From the NCBI RefSeq assembly GCF_000241345.1, contig NZ_BAED01000022.1, forward strand, positions 1 through 54,121: 54,121 nt of DNA, written 5' to 3'. The number at the start of each line of letters is the position of its first letter. Position 1 is the stretch's first letter. The DNA comes from Gordonia amarae NBRC 15530 (GTDB taxonomy: Bacteria > Actinomycetota > Actinomycetes > Mycobacteriales > Mycobacteriaceae). A program made the translations under genes and the position numbers. A model generated the notes under the pieces. That model did no database searches, was not told where the DNA came from, and worked only from the letters and a program-made list of their open reading frames with translations. Shown here one piece after another: positions 16,579 to 25,485 of this stretch.

Positions 16579-16646
16579 CGACACCCTAGTCCGGGCGTGC
16601 CGTGGAGCCTGGGAGTCCCCGGTTCCGGAGAACACTCGACTCTGAA

Positions 16647-16660
16647 TGAAACGTGTTCTA
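16647..16660 (+). promoter_or_regulatory. KstR-type operator overlapping a leaderless promoter
   Basis: TGAAACGTGTTCTA matches the KstR consensus TnnAACnnGTTnnA at every fixed position. The TAGTTT hexamer (16659-16664) overlaps its right edge and ends 6 nt before the ATG at 16671, so it would be the -10 of a leaderless transcript with the repressor site across it. KstR represses cholesterol uptake and ring-degradation genes. It lies in the divergent region shared with the GDPD gene. Confidence 0.78.
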
Positions 16661-16670
16661 GTTTTGGGTG

Positions 16671-17747
16671 ATGAGTCTTCGCGTGGTCGTCTGGTCGACC
16701 GGAACCGTCGGAAAACATGCCATCGCCGTCATCGACGGTCACCCCGGGCTGGAACTGGTAGGAGTGTGGGTGTCGAGCGAGGCCAAGGAGGGTCAGGACG
16801 CGGGCAGGCTCGCCGGCCTGGACCGCGACCTGGGGGTGATCGCCACCAATGACCGCGACGCCCTGCTCGCCCTCAAGCCCGACTGCATCGTGCACGCCGC
16901 CATGACCGACGACCGGGTGCCCGAGGCCATCGAGGACCTGATCGCCTTCGCCGAGGCGGGCATCAACGTGGTGTCGAGCGGGCCGGTGATCCTGCAATAC
17001 CCGTACGGGGTGCTGCCCGATGACTACATCGCCCGCGTCGACGGTGCCGCCACGAAGGGCGGGGTGAGCCTGCACGTCAACGGTATCGACCCCGGCTTCG
17101 CCAACGATGCTCTGCCACTGGCGATGACGAGCCTGTCGCAGCGCATCGACGAGCTGCGCTGCCAGGAGATCGCCGACTACTCCACCTACTATCAGCCGGT
17201 GGTGATGAGCGAACTGTTCGGCTTCGGCAAACCGATGGATGCCACACCGCCGCTCGTGGTTCCGCAGGTGCTCACCCTCGCCTGGGGGAGCGTGGTGCGT
17301 CAGCTCGCGGCCGGTCTCGACGTCACCGTGGACGAGCCGCTCGACGTGCGCGTCGAACGTGTTGCCGCGGACAAGGACTACTCGACGGTGTCGGTCGAGA
17401 TCCCCGAGGGAACCCAGGCCGCATTACGATTCGAGGTCGTCGGCAAGGTGAACGGCGTCGACCGCATCGTCCTTGAGCACTACACCCGCACCCACTCCGA
17501 CCAGTGTCCCGACTGGCCCACCCCCGCCGAGGGCGACGGCTGCTACCGCATCCTTATCTCGGGCGAACCGCACATGGCCGTCGAGTTCACCCACCACGGC
17601 GAGCACGGCGACCACAATGTGTCCGGCATGATCGTGACCGCCGCACGCTTGGTCAATTCCGTTCCCGCCGTGGTGGATGCGCGTCCCGGCCTGATCACCG
17701 CCCTTGACCTACCCCTCATCACGGGCAAGGGCCTGGTCACCTCATGA
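16671..17747 (+). CDS. Dihydrodipicolinate reductase-like NAD(P)-dependent dehydrogenase
   Basis: A 358-residue Rossmann protein. The N-terminus LRVVVWSTGTVGKHAIAVI has the G-T-G-x-x-G nucleotide-binding loop, and the N-terminal half resembles dihydrodipicolinate reductase and 2,4-diaminopentanoate dehydrogenase. Such proteins are common in actinobacteria and mostly uncharacterised. A perfect KstR box lies 10 bp upstream, so it is likely a steroid-regulon member; which intermediate it acts on is unknown. ATG 16671 is preferred over the GTG one codon upstream because of the leaderless promoter spacing. Confidence 0.85.
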   Translation: MSLRVVVWSTGTVGKHAIAVIDGHPGLELVGVWVSSEAKEGQDAGRLAGLDRDLGVIATNDRDALLALKPDCIVHAAMTDDRVPEAIEDLIAFAEAGINVVSSGPVILQYPYGVLPDDYIARVDGAATKGGVSLHVNGIDPGFANDALPLAMTSLSQRIDELRCQEIADYSTYYQPVVMSELFGFGKPMDATPPLVVPQVLTLAWGSVVRQLAAGLDVTVDEPLDVRVERVAADKDYSTVSVEIPEGTQAALRFEVVGKVNGVDRIVLEHYTRTHSDQCPDWPTPAEGDGCYRILISGEPHMAVEFTHHGEHGDHNVSGMIVTAARLVNSVPAVVDARPGLITALDLPLITGKGLVTS

Positions 17748-17796
17748 CCTCCGGTGAGACGGGAACTTTGCGCAACCACCTCAAGCCGGTTGGGAA

Positions 17797-18594
17797 TCAA
17801 CGAGAAGGAAGACCACGGGTTTCCAACTGGTCCCGGAGTTTCTCGCGCCCGTGCAGGGAGGCGACGGACCCCAGGCGGGTGAGGACCCGGCCGCTCCAGG
17901 TGCCGTCGAGGCCGTACCGCCGGTTGTAGTCGGCCAGCGCCTCGTCGTAGCCGGGGATGTGGGTGTCGGCGGCGGCCGCGTCGTACCGCTCGTGATGCAG
18001 TACCGCAGCCTGCGGCAGCCGCGGCTTGATGCCTGCGTTTTCCGTCGGGTCAGGAACACCCACGGCCAGACCGAAAGTGGCGATGGTGTGCGGCGGTAGA
18101 CCCAGCTCGTCGGCCACCTCCAGGGGTTTGTTGCGCAGGGCCCCGACGAAAACGGCTCCCAGCCCGAGTGATTCGGCTGCGACCACCGCGTTCTGCGCGG
18201 CGAGGGCGGTGTCGACGAAGCCGATGATGGTGGTTTCGAGGTAGTCCGCACCGTCGAGCGGTGCCCCCTCACGTTCGGCAATCCGGCGCGCCCGGCCGAG
18301 ATCGGCCACCCACACCAGGAACAGCCCGGCCTCGTCGATGAACTTCTGCTTGTTGGCCAGCGCCGCCAGCCGGGCCTTGCGTTCCGGGTCGCGGACGGCG
18401 ATCACGCTCCACGGCTGTAGATTCGACGATGTCGACGCCGACTGTGCCGCGGCCACAATGGCCTGCAACTGGGCGTCGTCGACGGGTGTGTCGAGGAACT
18501 TGCGCACCGACCGGTGCGCGAGCTGGGCGGCGATGATGTCGTTGGTGGTGGTCAGGGTCAGCGCTGCGTCGGCATACCGGGCGGCGATGGTCAT
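17797..18594 (-). CDS. FMN-dependent nitroreductase family protein (NfsA/FRP type)
   Basis: A 265-residue nitroreductase-fold flavoprotein. HRSVRKFLDTPV is the N-terminal FMN-phosphate binding motif; SASTSSNLQPWSVIAV and GLGAVFVGALR complete the flavin site. It would use NAD(P)H to reduce nitro compounds, quinones or flavins. A free-flavin reductase role feeding the luciferase-like monooxygenases at 19.8-21.9 kb is attractive but unproven. AAGGAG precedes the ATG at 18594. The convergent gap of about 50 bp to the dehydrogenase gene shows no clear terminator. Confidence 0.88.
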   Translation of the reverse strand: MTIAARYADAALTLTTTNDIIAAQLAHRSVRKFLDTPVDDAQLQAIVAAAQSASTSSNLQPWSVIAVRDPERKARLAALANKQKFIDEAGLFLVWVADLGRARRIAEREGAPLDGADYLETTIIGFVDTALAAQNAVVAAESLGLGAVFVGALRNKPLEVADELGLPPHTIATFGLAVGVPDPTENAGIKPRLPQAAVLHHERYDAAAADTHIPGYDEALADYNRRYGLDGTWSGRVLTRLGSVASLHGREKLRDQLETRGLPSR

Positions 18595-18619
18595 GGGTGA
18601 AACTCCTTGGTCCTCGTCG

Positions 18620-18731
18620 CCGGCTGAGGTGTGAGGAGCGTAAGCGACGAGCCTCGAAACCTGGTGAGAGAACGATGTCATCTCACGAGGTTTCGAGGCT
18701 CGGTCGCTGGGCGACCTCGCACCTCAACCGG
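18620..18731. repeat. Family 1 palindromic repeat, copy 2
   Basis: About 112 bp between the nitroreductase start and the TauD stop. Outer arms are CCGGCTGAGGTG and CACCTCAACCGG with one mismatch. Inner arms GAGCCTCGAAACC and GGTTTCGAGGCTC are perfect. It separates two leftward genes. Confidence 0.85.
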
Positions 18732-18767
18732 CGAAGGAACTGTTTGAGGTGGTGTTGTCGATTGCAC

Positions 18768-19724
18768 TCAGGCGCCGAGGAACTGTTCCCCGGAGACGAG
18801 TTCGGATTCGCGGCCGTCGACACCGCGCGGCACATCCCCTTCGAGGGTGACCCGGTACAGCACCCGGTCGTGTCCGAGGTGACCGGCGTCGGCGATGGCC
18901 AGGTGGGCGGTGGCCCGGTTGTCCCAGAACGCGACACTGCCGGGCGCCCAACGGAACCGGACGGTGTACTCGGTGCGGGTGGCCTCCCGCCACAGCAGCT
19001 TCAGGATCTCCTCGCTCTGCTCGGGTGAGAAGCCGCGGATCTCGCGGGGGCCGCGGGTGAAGCCGGGACTCACGAACAGTGCCCGCTCACCGGTCTCGGG
19101 GTGCACCCGCACCGCCGGATGGTAGGCGACCAGGTTGGCCTCGGCGATCTTGCGGGCGCGCTGACTTCCCTCGGCGGCCCGGGCCGCGAACTGGTGCCGG
19201 ATATCGATCCGGTCGGCCAGCTCGCGCAGTTCTTTCGGCAGGCCCTCGTATGCGGCGACGAGGTTGGTCCAGGCGGTGTCGCCGCCGTAGGGCGGCAGGA
19301 TGTCGGCCCGCAGGATCGACGCGGCCGGCGGGTTGACCAGCGCCGTCACATCGGTGTGCCAGCTGTGGTCGTACGAGGTCCGCTTGCGGCCCAGGTTCTG
19401 TGTGTACCGGCGGCTGTCGATGGGCAGGATCTCCGGGAAGCCCTCCGGCGGGTTCTCCTCGTGCGGATGGGCCGGGGTCACCTTGCCGAACTTGTGGGCG
19501 AAGGCGACCTGTTCGGCGTGACCGATCTCCTGGTCACGGAAGAAGACCACCTTGTAGCGGTGCAGGGCGGCGCGGATCTCCTCGACGGTGCTCTGGTCGA
19601 GGTCGTCGCGCAGGTCGACGCCCCCGATCTCGGCTCCGATGTAGCCTGCCGACGGCGCGATCTCCAGGGTGCCGGTCCGTGCGGGTGCTTCCTGTACTGC
19701 GCTTGCTTCCTGTACTGCGGTCAT
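18768..19724 (-). CDS. TauD/TfdA-family Fe(II)/2-oxoglutarate dioxygenase
   Basis: A 318-residue dioxygenase. The iron facial triad is visible as WHTD (H-x-D) and the distal His of NRATAHLA; the 2-oxoglutarate-binding Arg is in LYRVTLEGD. The family releases sulfite from taurine, alkylsulfonates or alkyl sulfates, or hydroxylates other acids. The N-terminus carries a short duplicated AVQEA segment. The next gene upstream is an NtaA/SnaA/DszA-type monooxygenase (49-bp gap), a grouping typical of organosulfur scavenging. The exact substrate cannot be read from sequence. Confidence 0.9.
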   Translation of the reverse strand: MTAVQEASAVQEAPARTGTLEIAPSAGYIGAEIGGVDLRDDLDQSTVEEIRAALHRYKVVFFRDQEIGHAEQVAFAHKFGKVTPAHPHEENPPEGFPEILPIDSRRYTQNLGRKRTSYDHSWHTDVTALVNPPAASILRADILPPYGGDTAWTNLVAAYEGLPKELRELADRIDIRHQFAARAAEGSQRARKIAEANLVAYHPAVRVHPETGERALFVSPGFTRGPREIRGFSPEQSEEILKLLWREATRTEYTVRFRWAPGSVAFWDNRATAHLAIADAGHLGHDRVLYRVTLEGDVPRGVDGRESELVSGEQFLGA

Positions 19725-19773
19725 GGGCTGTGTCCTTCTTTCTCTTGGGTGAAACTTCTTGTGGGTCAGGGGG

Positions 19774-21090
19774 TTATCCGGCCAGGGAGGCCGAGCTTGC
19801 TGAACCGGGGAACGGAACGCCGAATCGTTCCCGCAGGGTGGATGCTTCGTACTCGTGCCGGAACAGGCCGCGGCGCCGCAGGATCGGCACCACCTCGTCG
19901 ACGAAGATCTCCAGGCCGTCCGGGAAACGGTCGGGCATCAGGTTGAATCCGTCCGCGGCTCCGGCGTTCCACCAGTGCTCGATCGTGTCGGCCACCTGCT
20001 CGGGGGAGCCGACGATCTTGCGGTGCCCGAATCCGCCGCCGAGACGGCCGAGCAACTGGCGGACGGTCAGGTTCTCGTCGGCGGCGAGCCGGATCACCGA
20101 TTCGCGGAAGCCGAGGGAGCCACGGAATCTGCTCGGGTCGGCGGGCTCGTCGAGCACCGACTCAGGAAGCGGCGCATCGAGATCCACCGAGTGCAGGTCG
20201 ATGCCGAGGGTGGCCGAGAAGCGTGCCGCCGCATGGCTCGACGGCGCCAGCGCGGCCGATTCGGCGTCCCGGGCCTTCGCCTCGGCCTCGGTGCTGCCGA
20301 TGACGGTGATCAGGCCGGGCAGGATCCGGACGTGTTCGGGGTTGCGGCCCGCTTTGGTGGCAACGGATTTGACGTGCTGATAGTGGGCGATGCCCGCCAA
20401 CAGGCTCAGTTCGGCGGAGAACACGGCGTGCGCCTGCCGCCCGGCGAGTTCACGCCCCGCCGGAGATCCGCCCGCCTGCACCAGCAGCGGCTGTCCCTGT
20501 GCCGACGGCGGCACCGGCAATTGTCCCGCGAGGTTGAAGAATTCGCCGTCGAACCGCAGCGGCGTCCGGGTCCGGGCCGATGCCCACAGGTCGTTCACTG
20601 CGTCGACGAACTCGGCGGCCCGGCGGTAGCGGGTGTCGCGGTCGGGGAGCTCGGTGAGTCCGAAGTTCCCGGCGATGTCCTCGGCATAGGTGGTCACCAC
20701 ATTCCAGGCGACCCGCCCGCCGGACACGTAGTCGAGCGAGGCGATGCGGTAGGCGAGCTCCCACGGATCGTTGAAGGTGGTCGACAGGGTGCCGATGAGG
20801 CCGATGTTGCTCGTCGCGGCGGCCACCGCCCCCAGAATCGTGGTGGGTTCGAGCGCCCGGCCCGGCTTGTGCCGGGGGTCCTCCCGCAGGCCGGGGCCGT
20901 CGGCGAGGAAGAACGCGTCGAGGGTGCCGCGTTCGGCGATCCGGCCGACCTCGGTGAAGTACCCGGTGTCGACGAACGACAGCGGATGCAGGTCCGACGA
21001 ACGCCAGGCGTCATGGGTGATACCCACATCGAGGACGTTGACGTTGAGGATCACATGGCCGGGACGGCCGGTGTGGGAACGGTCAGGCAC
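19774..21090 (-). CDS. NtaA/SnaA/DszA-family FMN-dependent monooxygenase
   Basis: A 438-residue luciferase-like monooxygenase. Blocks include FADGPGL-type FLADGPGL, LEPTTILGAVAAATSNIGL, FNDPWELAYRIASLDYVSGGR and WNVVTTY, all typical of the NtaA/SnaA/DszA subgroup that uses reduced FMN from a separate reductase. GTG at 21090 is preferred because a GGAGGT SD sits 5 nt upstream; this start overlaps the preceding gene by 8 bp. Likely substrates are sulfones, sulfonates, aminopolycarboxylates or similar xenobiotics. The nitroreductase 1.2 kb away might supply reduced flavin (inference). Confidence 0.9.
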   Translation of the reverse strand: MPDRSHTGRPGHVILNVNVLDVGITHDAWRSSDLHPLSFVDTGYFTEVGRIAERGTLDAFFLADGPGLREDPRHKPGRALEPTTILGAVAAATSNIGLIGTLSTTFNDPWELAYRIASLDYVSGGRVAWNVVTTYAEDIAGNFGLTELPDRDTRYRRAAEFVDAVNDLWASARTRTPLRFDGEFFNLAGQLPVPPSAQGQPLLVQAGGSPAGRELAGRQAHAVFSAELSLLAGIAHYQHVKSVATKAGRNPEHVRILPGLITVIGSTEAEAKARDAESAALAPSSHAAARFSATLGIDLHSVDLDAPLPESVLDEPADPSRFRGSLGFRESVIRLAADENLTVRQLLGRLGGGFGHRKIVGSPEQVADTIEHWWNAGAADGFNLMPDRFPDGLEIFVDEVVPILRRRGLFRHEYEASTLRERFGVPFPGSASSASLAG

Positions 21091-21934
21091 GGGACACCTC
21101 CGGGGTGGTTGCGGCGGGGAACACGGCGCGGCCGGCCGGGTGCGCGGCGGGGGCGGCGAGGCCGAAAGCCGAGCGCAGCGTCGCGGACCGACCCTCGGGT
21201 ACGGCGGGCAGGACCGTGAGGAGTTCGTCGAGTTCAAGGGCATCGGCGGGGCGATACACGACGACGCCGGCGTCACCGGCGTCGACCGGAACCACGACAT
21301 CGGCCACCCTCACCAATTCCTTTGTAGCCAAGCCTGATACGAACACCGGAGGCCACACCTGCGGGCTGGTGGGCACCTGGAACGGGCCGGTGATGTCGTA
21401 GGCGCCGCGGTGATCGATCGCCACGATCCGCTCGGATTCGGCGAACACGCCGCTGTCGCGGTCGGCGATGATCGCGTCGGCGGGGAAGCTGCGCCACAGT
21501 TCGCGGATCGCGGTCACCGCATCCGGGGCGACGGGGCTGTCGCCCCGGGTCCACGGATTCCCAGGGGTCGCGGCGGGGTCGGCCTCGGCGATCGCCAGCC
21601 CCGCCCGGCCGTTCGTGGCGTGATCGACCCCGGCGACGCGGCGGGCCAGGTTGTACGGGTGATCGCGGTGTGCGGCGGCCGCGATAACCAGACCGGTGCG
21701 CCGGGTGTGGGCGGCGAGGGTGATGGCGGCGACGCTCGGATCGAGGCCGGCGGTATCGGTGACCGTGTTGGGCTCGAGCAGGTCGGAACCGAGAATCACC
21801 GCGTGCGCCACCGCATCGAGCCGACGGCCGAGATCGGCCGGGGCCTGCGGATACCCGGGGCGAAGGACCTCGGCCAGCAGCGGCCGGGGGAGTGCGATCA
21901 GCACGAGTGGACCGGAAACAGGTGGTGCGGACAT
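21083..21934 (-). CDS. Short luciferase-like (LLM) flavin monooxygenase family protein
   Basis: A 283-residue luciferase-fold protein, shorter than typical family members (about 350). Seen are TLAAHTRRTGLVIAAAA (the strand normally reading 'T..I.L'), the HPYNLARRVAGVDHATNGRAGL block, and WTRGDSPVAPDAVTAIRELW. It is first of the three-gene leftward unit with the DszA-like enzyme and TauD, overlapping the former by 8 bp. It may be a partner or diverged paralogue of the full-length enzyme; activity is uncertain. Confidence 0.8.
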   Translation of the reverse strand: MSAPPVSGPLVLIALPRPLLAEVLRPGYPQAPADLGRRLDAVAHAVILGSDLLEPNTVTDTAGLDPSVAAITLAAHTRRTGLVIAAAAHRDHPYNLARRVAGVDHATNGRAGLAIAEADPAATPGNPWTRGDSPVAPDAVTAIRELWRSFPADAIIADRDSGVFAESERIVAIDHRGAYDITGPFQVPTSPQVWPPVFVSGLATKELVRVADVVVPVDAGDAGVVVYRPADALELDELLTVLPAVPEGRSATLRSAFGLAAPAAHPAGRAVFPAATTPEVSRA

Positions 21935-22050
21935 GCGTTTGAGAATCGTCCGGGCCGCCCCGGCGAAACAGGTAAGCGCGCTACGTGATCGGAAAAGTCG
22001 ATACGGGAGGTTCCCGGCCAGCGAGACGTCCGGTCGACGCCAAGTGTGGG

Positions 22051-22091
22051 CCTTTCATAGCGTGCCGCCCAACCAGGTGGTGGCTGAAAGG
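22051..22091 (+). promoter_or_regulatory. 5'-UTR hairpin that could mask the aldehyde dehydrogenase SD
   Basis: CCTTTCA at 22051-22057 is complementary to TGAAAGG at 22085-22091, and inside these GCCGCC can pair with GGTGGC (one G-U). The right arm contains the start of the AAAGGGAG SD that precedes the ATG at 22099. It lies in the 164-bp divergent gap between the LLM gene and the catabolic island. Regulation is inference; no known riboswitch class was recognised. Confidence 0.35.
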
Positions 22092-22098
22092 GAGATTC

Positions 22099-23553
22099 AT
22101 GACCGTGCAGGATGTGCTCGACGAACTTCGCGACGTACCGGGAACGGGCGAGACCATTCCCGTGGTGAGCCCGGTGACCGAGGAACTGATCACCGAGTTC
22201 ACCGACGCCGGACCGGATGCGGTCAACGCCGCCGTCGCCCGGGCGAAGGACACCTACGAATCACGGGTGTGGGCGGGTAAGGCCGACTACGAACGCGCCC
22301 GGGTGCTGTGGAAGGTCGCCGACCTCATCGAGGAGAACGCCTCGCTGCTCGCCGAACTCGAATGCCTGAACACCGGCATCCCCAAGTTCCAGGCTGAGAC
22401 CATCACCAAGGTGGGCGCCGAATGGTTCCGTTACTACGCCGGCTGGTGCACCAAGGTGTCGGGTATCGCCCGCGACGTGAACACCGGCGGCCTCACCGGC
22501 ATCGAATCACACATGCACGCCTACACGATGAAAGAGCCGTATGGCGTTGTGGGCCTGATCTTCCCGTGGAACGGTCCGGTGTTCAACTACTGCGCCAAGC
22601 TGGCCCCGGCGCTGGCCGCGGGCTGCAGCACCGTGGTCAAACCCGCGGAAGAGACGCCGCTGTCGGCGATCGTGTTCGACCGCATCCTGCGCGAGGCCGG
22701 CGTCCCCGACGGCGTGGTCAACATGGTCAACGGCTACGGGCACACCGTCGGCGCGCAGATCACCGCGCACCCCGACGTCGAGAAGGTCGCGTTCACCGGA
22801 TCCACCGAGGTGGGCCGCGAGATCGTGCGGGCGTCGGCGGCCAGCAACCTCAACAAGGTCACCCTCGAACTCGGCGGCAAGTCCCCGGTGCTGATTTTCG
22901 ATGACGCCGACCTGGACACGGCGATCATGATGGCGGGCTTCGGCTGCTTCCTGCATTCGGGTCAGGTGTGCATGCTCGGGTCGCGGATCTTCGCCCAGCG
23001 CGGCGTGTACGAGCGTGTGGTCGAGGGTATCGCGGGCATCGCCAACACCGTCAAGCTCGGCGGCCCCGACGAGGAGGGCGCGATGATCGCGCCGATCATC
23101 AGCGCCCGTCAGCTCGAACGTGTCATGGGGTACATCGACCAGGGCCGTTCCGACGGCGTCGAATACGTCACCGGTGGTCACCGGCTCGACCGCACCGGCT
23201 ACTTCGTGCATCCCACCGTCGCCACCAACCTCGACACCTCCAACCGGCTCTACCGCGAGGAGATCTTCGGTCCGGTGGTCACCATCCTGCCGTTCGACGA
23301 CGAGGACGAGGCCGCCGCGCTGGCCAACGACAGCGACTACGGGCTCGCGGGCACCATCTGGACCAAGGATGTCGGCCGTGCCCACCGGATGGCCAAGCGG
23401 CTGCAGGCCGGCACCATCGGTTTGAACTGTCAACTGCAGTTTGATCATTCGATGCCGTTCGGCGGGTACAAGCAGTCCGGCTGGGGACACGAGGCCGGCC
23501 GCGAGGGCATTGAGATCTACCTCAAGCAGAAGACCATCTGGGCACAGATGTAG
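22099..23553 (+). CDS. NAD(P)-dependent aldehyde dehydrogenase
   Basis: A 484-residue aldehyde dehydrogenase, the first gene of the rightward catabolic island. Visible are [30 protein letters not shown], the general-base Glu of LELGGKSP (about 258) and the catalytic Cys of GQVCMLGSR (about 291), then EEIFGPVV and the [12 protein letters not shown]-terminal motif. It oxidises an aldehyde to the carboxylic acid for CoA activation. The ATG at 22099 has AAAGGGAG upstream; longer upstream frames lack support. A second aldehyde dehydrogenase lies at 47063-48562. Confidence 0.93.
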   Translation: MTVQDVLDELRDVPGTGETIPVVSPVTEELITEFTDAGPDAVNAAVARAKDTYESRVWAGKADYERARVLWKVADLIEENASLLAELECLNTGIPKFQAETITKVGAEWFRYYAGWCTKVSGIARDVNTGGLTGIESHMHAYTMKEPYGVVGLIFPWNGPVFNYCAKLAPALAAGCSTVVKPAEETPLSAIVFDRILREAGVPDGVVNMVNGYGHTVGAQITAHPDVEKVAFTGSTEVGREIVRASAASNLNKVTLELGGKSPVLIFDDADLDTAIMMAGFGCFLHSGQVCMLGSRIFAQRGVYERVVEGIAGIANTVKLGGPDEEGAMIAPIISARQLERVMGYIDQGRSDGVEYVTGGHRLDRTGYFVHPTVATNLDTSNRLYREEIFGPVVTILPFDDEDEAAALANDSDYGLAGTIWTKDVGRAHRMAKRLQAGTIGLNCQLQFDHSMPFGGYKQSGWGHEAGREGIEIYLKQKTIWAQM

Positions 23554-23555
23554 CA

Positions 23556-24617
23556 ATGGATTTCGCACTCAGCACAGAACAACTCGATCTCGCCGGTGCC
23601 GAACGGGCGTGGCTGGCCAAACACGATCCGATCCTGCACCGGCGGGCGGACATCGACGACGGGCCGGCTCGCATCCCGGCGGACGCGCGTAAACACGTCG
23701 TCGAGTCGGGCCTGGCGGGCCTGCTCACCGAGGCCGCAGGGGGCACGAACGTCGACCTGCTGGTGCTCACCGAGGAGCACGGGCGGGCGGGCAGCGCCGT
23801 TCCGTTGGCGGAGATAGCCGTCGCCGCTGCGGTTCTGGAGCGCGTCGGGCATCCGGCCGCGGTCGCGGCGAGCGCCGGTGAGGTGATCGTCATCCCGGTG
23901 GCGTCGGCGGGCACACTTGCTGTGCGGGTGGCGGGCGACACGCTGCATATCTCCGGAACAACCTCACCGGCAACAGGATTGGTCGACGCCGACCACATTC
24001 TGTTGCTGGCCGAGACCGATGACGGCCGTGAGGTGGCGGCCGTCATCGGTGCCGGTGACGTGACGGTCTCGCCGGCCGACACTCTGGACCTGCTGCGGTC
24101 CTGGGCCAAGGTGGAGGTCGACCTGACGCTCGGGGTGTGGCAGTGGTCGTTCCTGCCCGCCGGCACCACCCGGGCGGTATGCGAGCAGATCGCCGTCTTC
24201 CGGGCCGTCGACGCCCTCGGCTGCGCCGACAGACTGCTGGCGATGACCGTCGAATATGCCGGGCAGCGCACCCAATTCGGTTCCGCCATCGGATCGTTCC
24301 AGGCGGTCAAGCACCACCTGGCGAACATGGCGGTGGCGGTGGAGGCATCGCGGGCAACTCTGTGGGCGGCCGCGCTGGCCCTCGACGAGAAAGAGGGGCC
24401 GGAGCGAACGCGGGCGGTGTCGTCGGCGGTGGCCTTCGCCTGCCGCAGCGCCTCCGATGTGGGACAACTGGCGTTACAGGTGCACGGGGGTATCGGCTTC
24501 ACCTGGGAACACGACGTGCACCTGCTGATCCGGCGGATCAAGGTGGACGAACTGCTCGACGGTTCGGTGCGCGAGCACCGACGTCGGCTCGTATCGGCCA
24601 CCACGGTTAATCATTAG
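23556..24617 (+). CDS. Acyl-CoA dehydrogenase, short partner subunit
   Basis: A 353-residue acyl-CoA dehydrogenase-fold protein with a weak N-terminal half and a clear C-terminal half: QRTQFGSAIGSFQAVKHHLAN and LALQVHGGIGFTWEHDVHLL. No IVD-type or terminal catalytic glutamate is apparent, so it probably forms a heterotetramer with a full-length partner such as the one at 25486. It begins 2 bp after the aldehyde dehydrogenase stop without a clear SD, so translation is probably coupled. Confidence 0.88.
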   Translation: MDFALSTEQLDLAGAERAWLAKHDPILHRRADIDDGPARIPADARKHVVESGLAGLLTEAAGGTNVDLLVLTEEHGRAGSAVPLAEIAVAAAVLERVGHPAAVAASAGEVIVIPVASAGTLAVRVAGDTLHISGTTSPATGLVDADHILLLAETDDGREVAAVIGAGDVTVSPADTLDLLRSWAKVEVDLTLGVWQWSFLPAGTTRAVCEQIAVFRAVDALGCADRLLAMTVEYAGQRTQFGSAIGSFQAVKHHLANMAVAVEASRATLWAAALALDEKEGPERTRAVSSAVAFACRSASDVGQLALQVHGGIGFTWEHDVHLLIRRIKVDELLDGSVREHRRRLVSATTVNH

Positions 24618-24625
24618 GAACTGCG

Positions 24626-25408
24626 ATGGATCTCACCGAACTGACCACGGTCCTGGCCGAGCTCGACGGGCACGTGCTCACCATCACCCTCAACCGTCCC
24701 GAGCGGATGAACTCCTTCACCAACACCATGCGCGCCGAGTTCCGCCAGATCTGGGAGTACGCCCGCGAGACCGACGACGTGCACGTGATCGTGCTGCGCG
24801 GGGCGGGGGAGCGGGCGTTCTCCACCGGCATGGACACCCGCGAGGGCACCTTCATCTCCGAGAACGTGTTCAGCCGCCGCGACCCGGGAATCGACCTGCA
24901 GCCCAAACACAACGGCTGCTGGAAGCCGTTGGTTTGCGCGGTACACGGGATGGCCGCCGGTGGTGCCCTGTACTGGCTGAACGAAGCCGACATCATCGTT
25001 GCCAGTGACGACGCCCAGTTCTTCGATCCGCACGTGTCCTACGGGCTGGTGGCTGCCCTCGAACCGATCGGGCTGGCCCACCGCATCCCGATCGGCGAGG
25101 TGCTGCGCATGGTGCTGCTCGGACTCGACGAACGGATGTCGGCGCGGCGCGCGTACGAGATCGGGTTCGTCAGCGAGATCGTGCCCCGTCACGAGCTTTG
25201 GGAACGCGCCGACATGCTCGCCCGCCGCATCGCGGCCAAACCCGCAGCCGCCGTCCAAGGCAGCGTCCGGGCGATCTGGGAATCGAAGGACACCGGTCGC
25301 ACGCAGGCGCTGGCCACCGGCATGTCGTACACCTCCCTGGGCAATCCGATCGGCAAGGCGCAGGTGGTGCGCTCGGAGGTACCCACCCGCGATTTCGAGG
25401 TCCGCTGA
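24626..25408 (+). CDS. Atypical crotonase-family protein
   Basis: A 260-residue crotonase. LNRPERMNSF, RAFSTGMDTR and HGMAAGGALYW outline the CoA site and oxyanion hole. Aligning on 'EADIIVAS', the two classical hydratase glutamates are Tyr and His, and an FFDPH motif is present, resembling the SDPV motif of the crotonase at 5611. It may therefore be an isomerase, hydrolase or ring-acting crotonase. It follows the short dehydrogenase subunit by 8 bp, in the same operon. Confidence 0.87.
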   Translation: MDLTELTTVLAELDGHVLTITLNRPERMNSFTNTMRAEFRQIWEYARETDDVHVIVLRGAGERAFSTGMDTREGTFISENVFSRRDPGIDLQPKHNGCWKPLVCAVHGMAAGGALYWLNEADIIVASDDAQFFDPHVSYGLVAALEPIGLAHRIPIGEVLRMVLLGLDERMSARRAYEIGFVSEIVPRHELWERADMLARRIAAKPAAAVQGSVRAIWESKDTGRTQALATGMSYTSLGNPIGKAQVVRSEVPTRDFEVR

Positions 25409-25485
25409 TCTCCGGTGCACTTTGATATCCATTGACCGGGACACATCGGTGCGCCGGATCGCCCGTCCCGGCAAGGTGATTCGGT

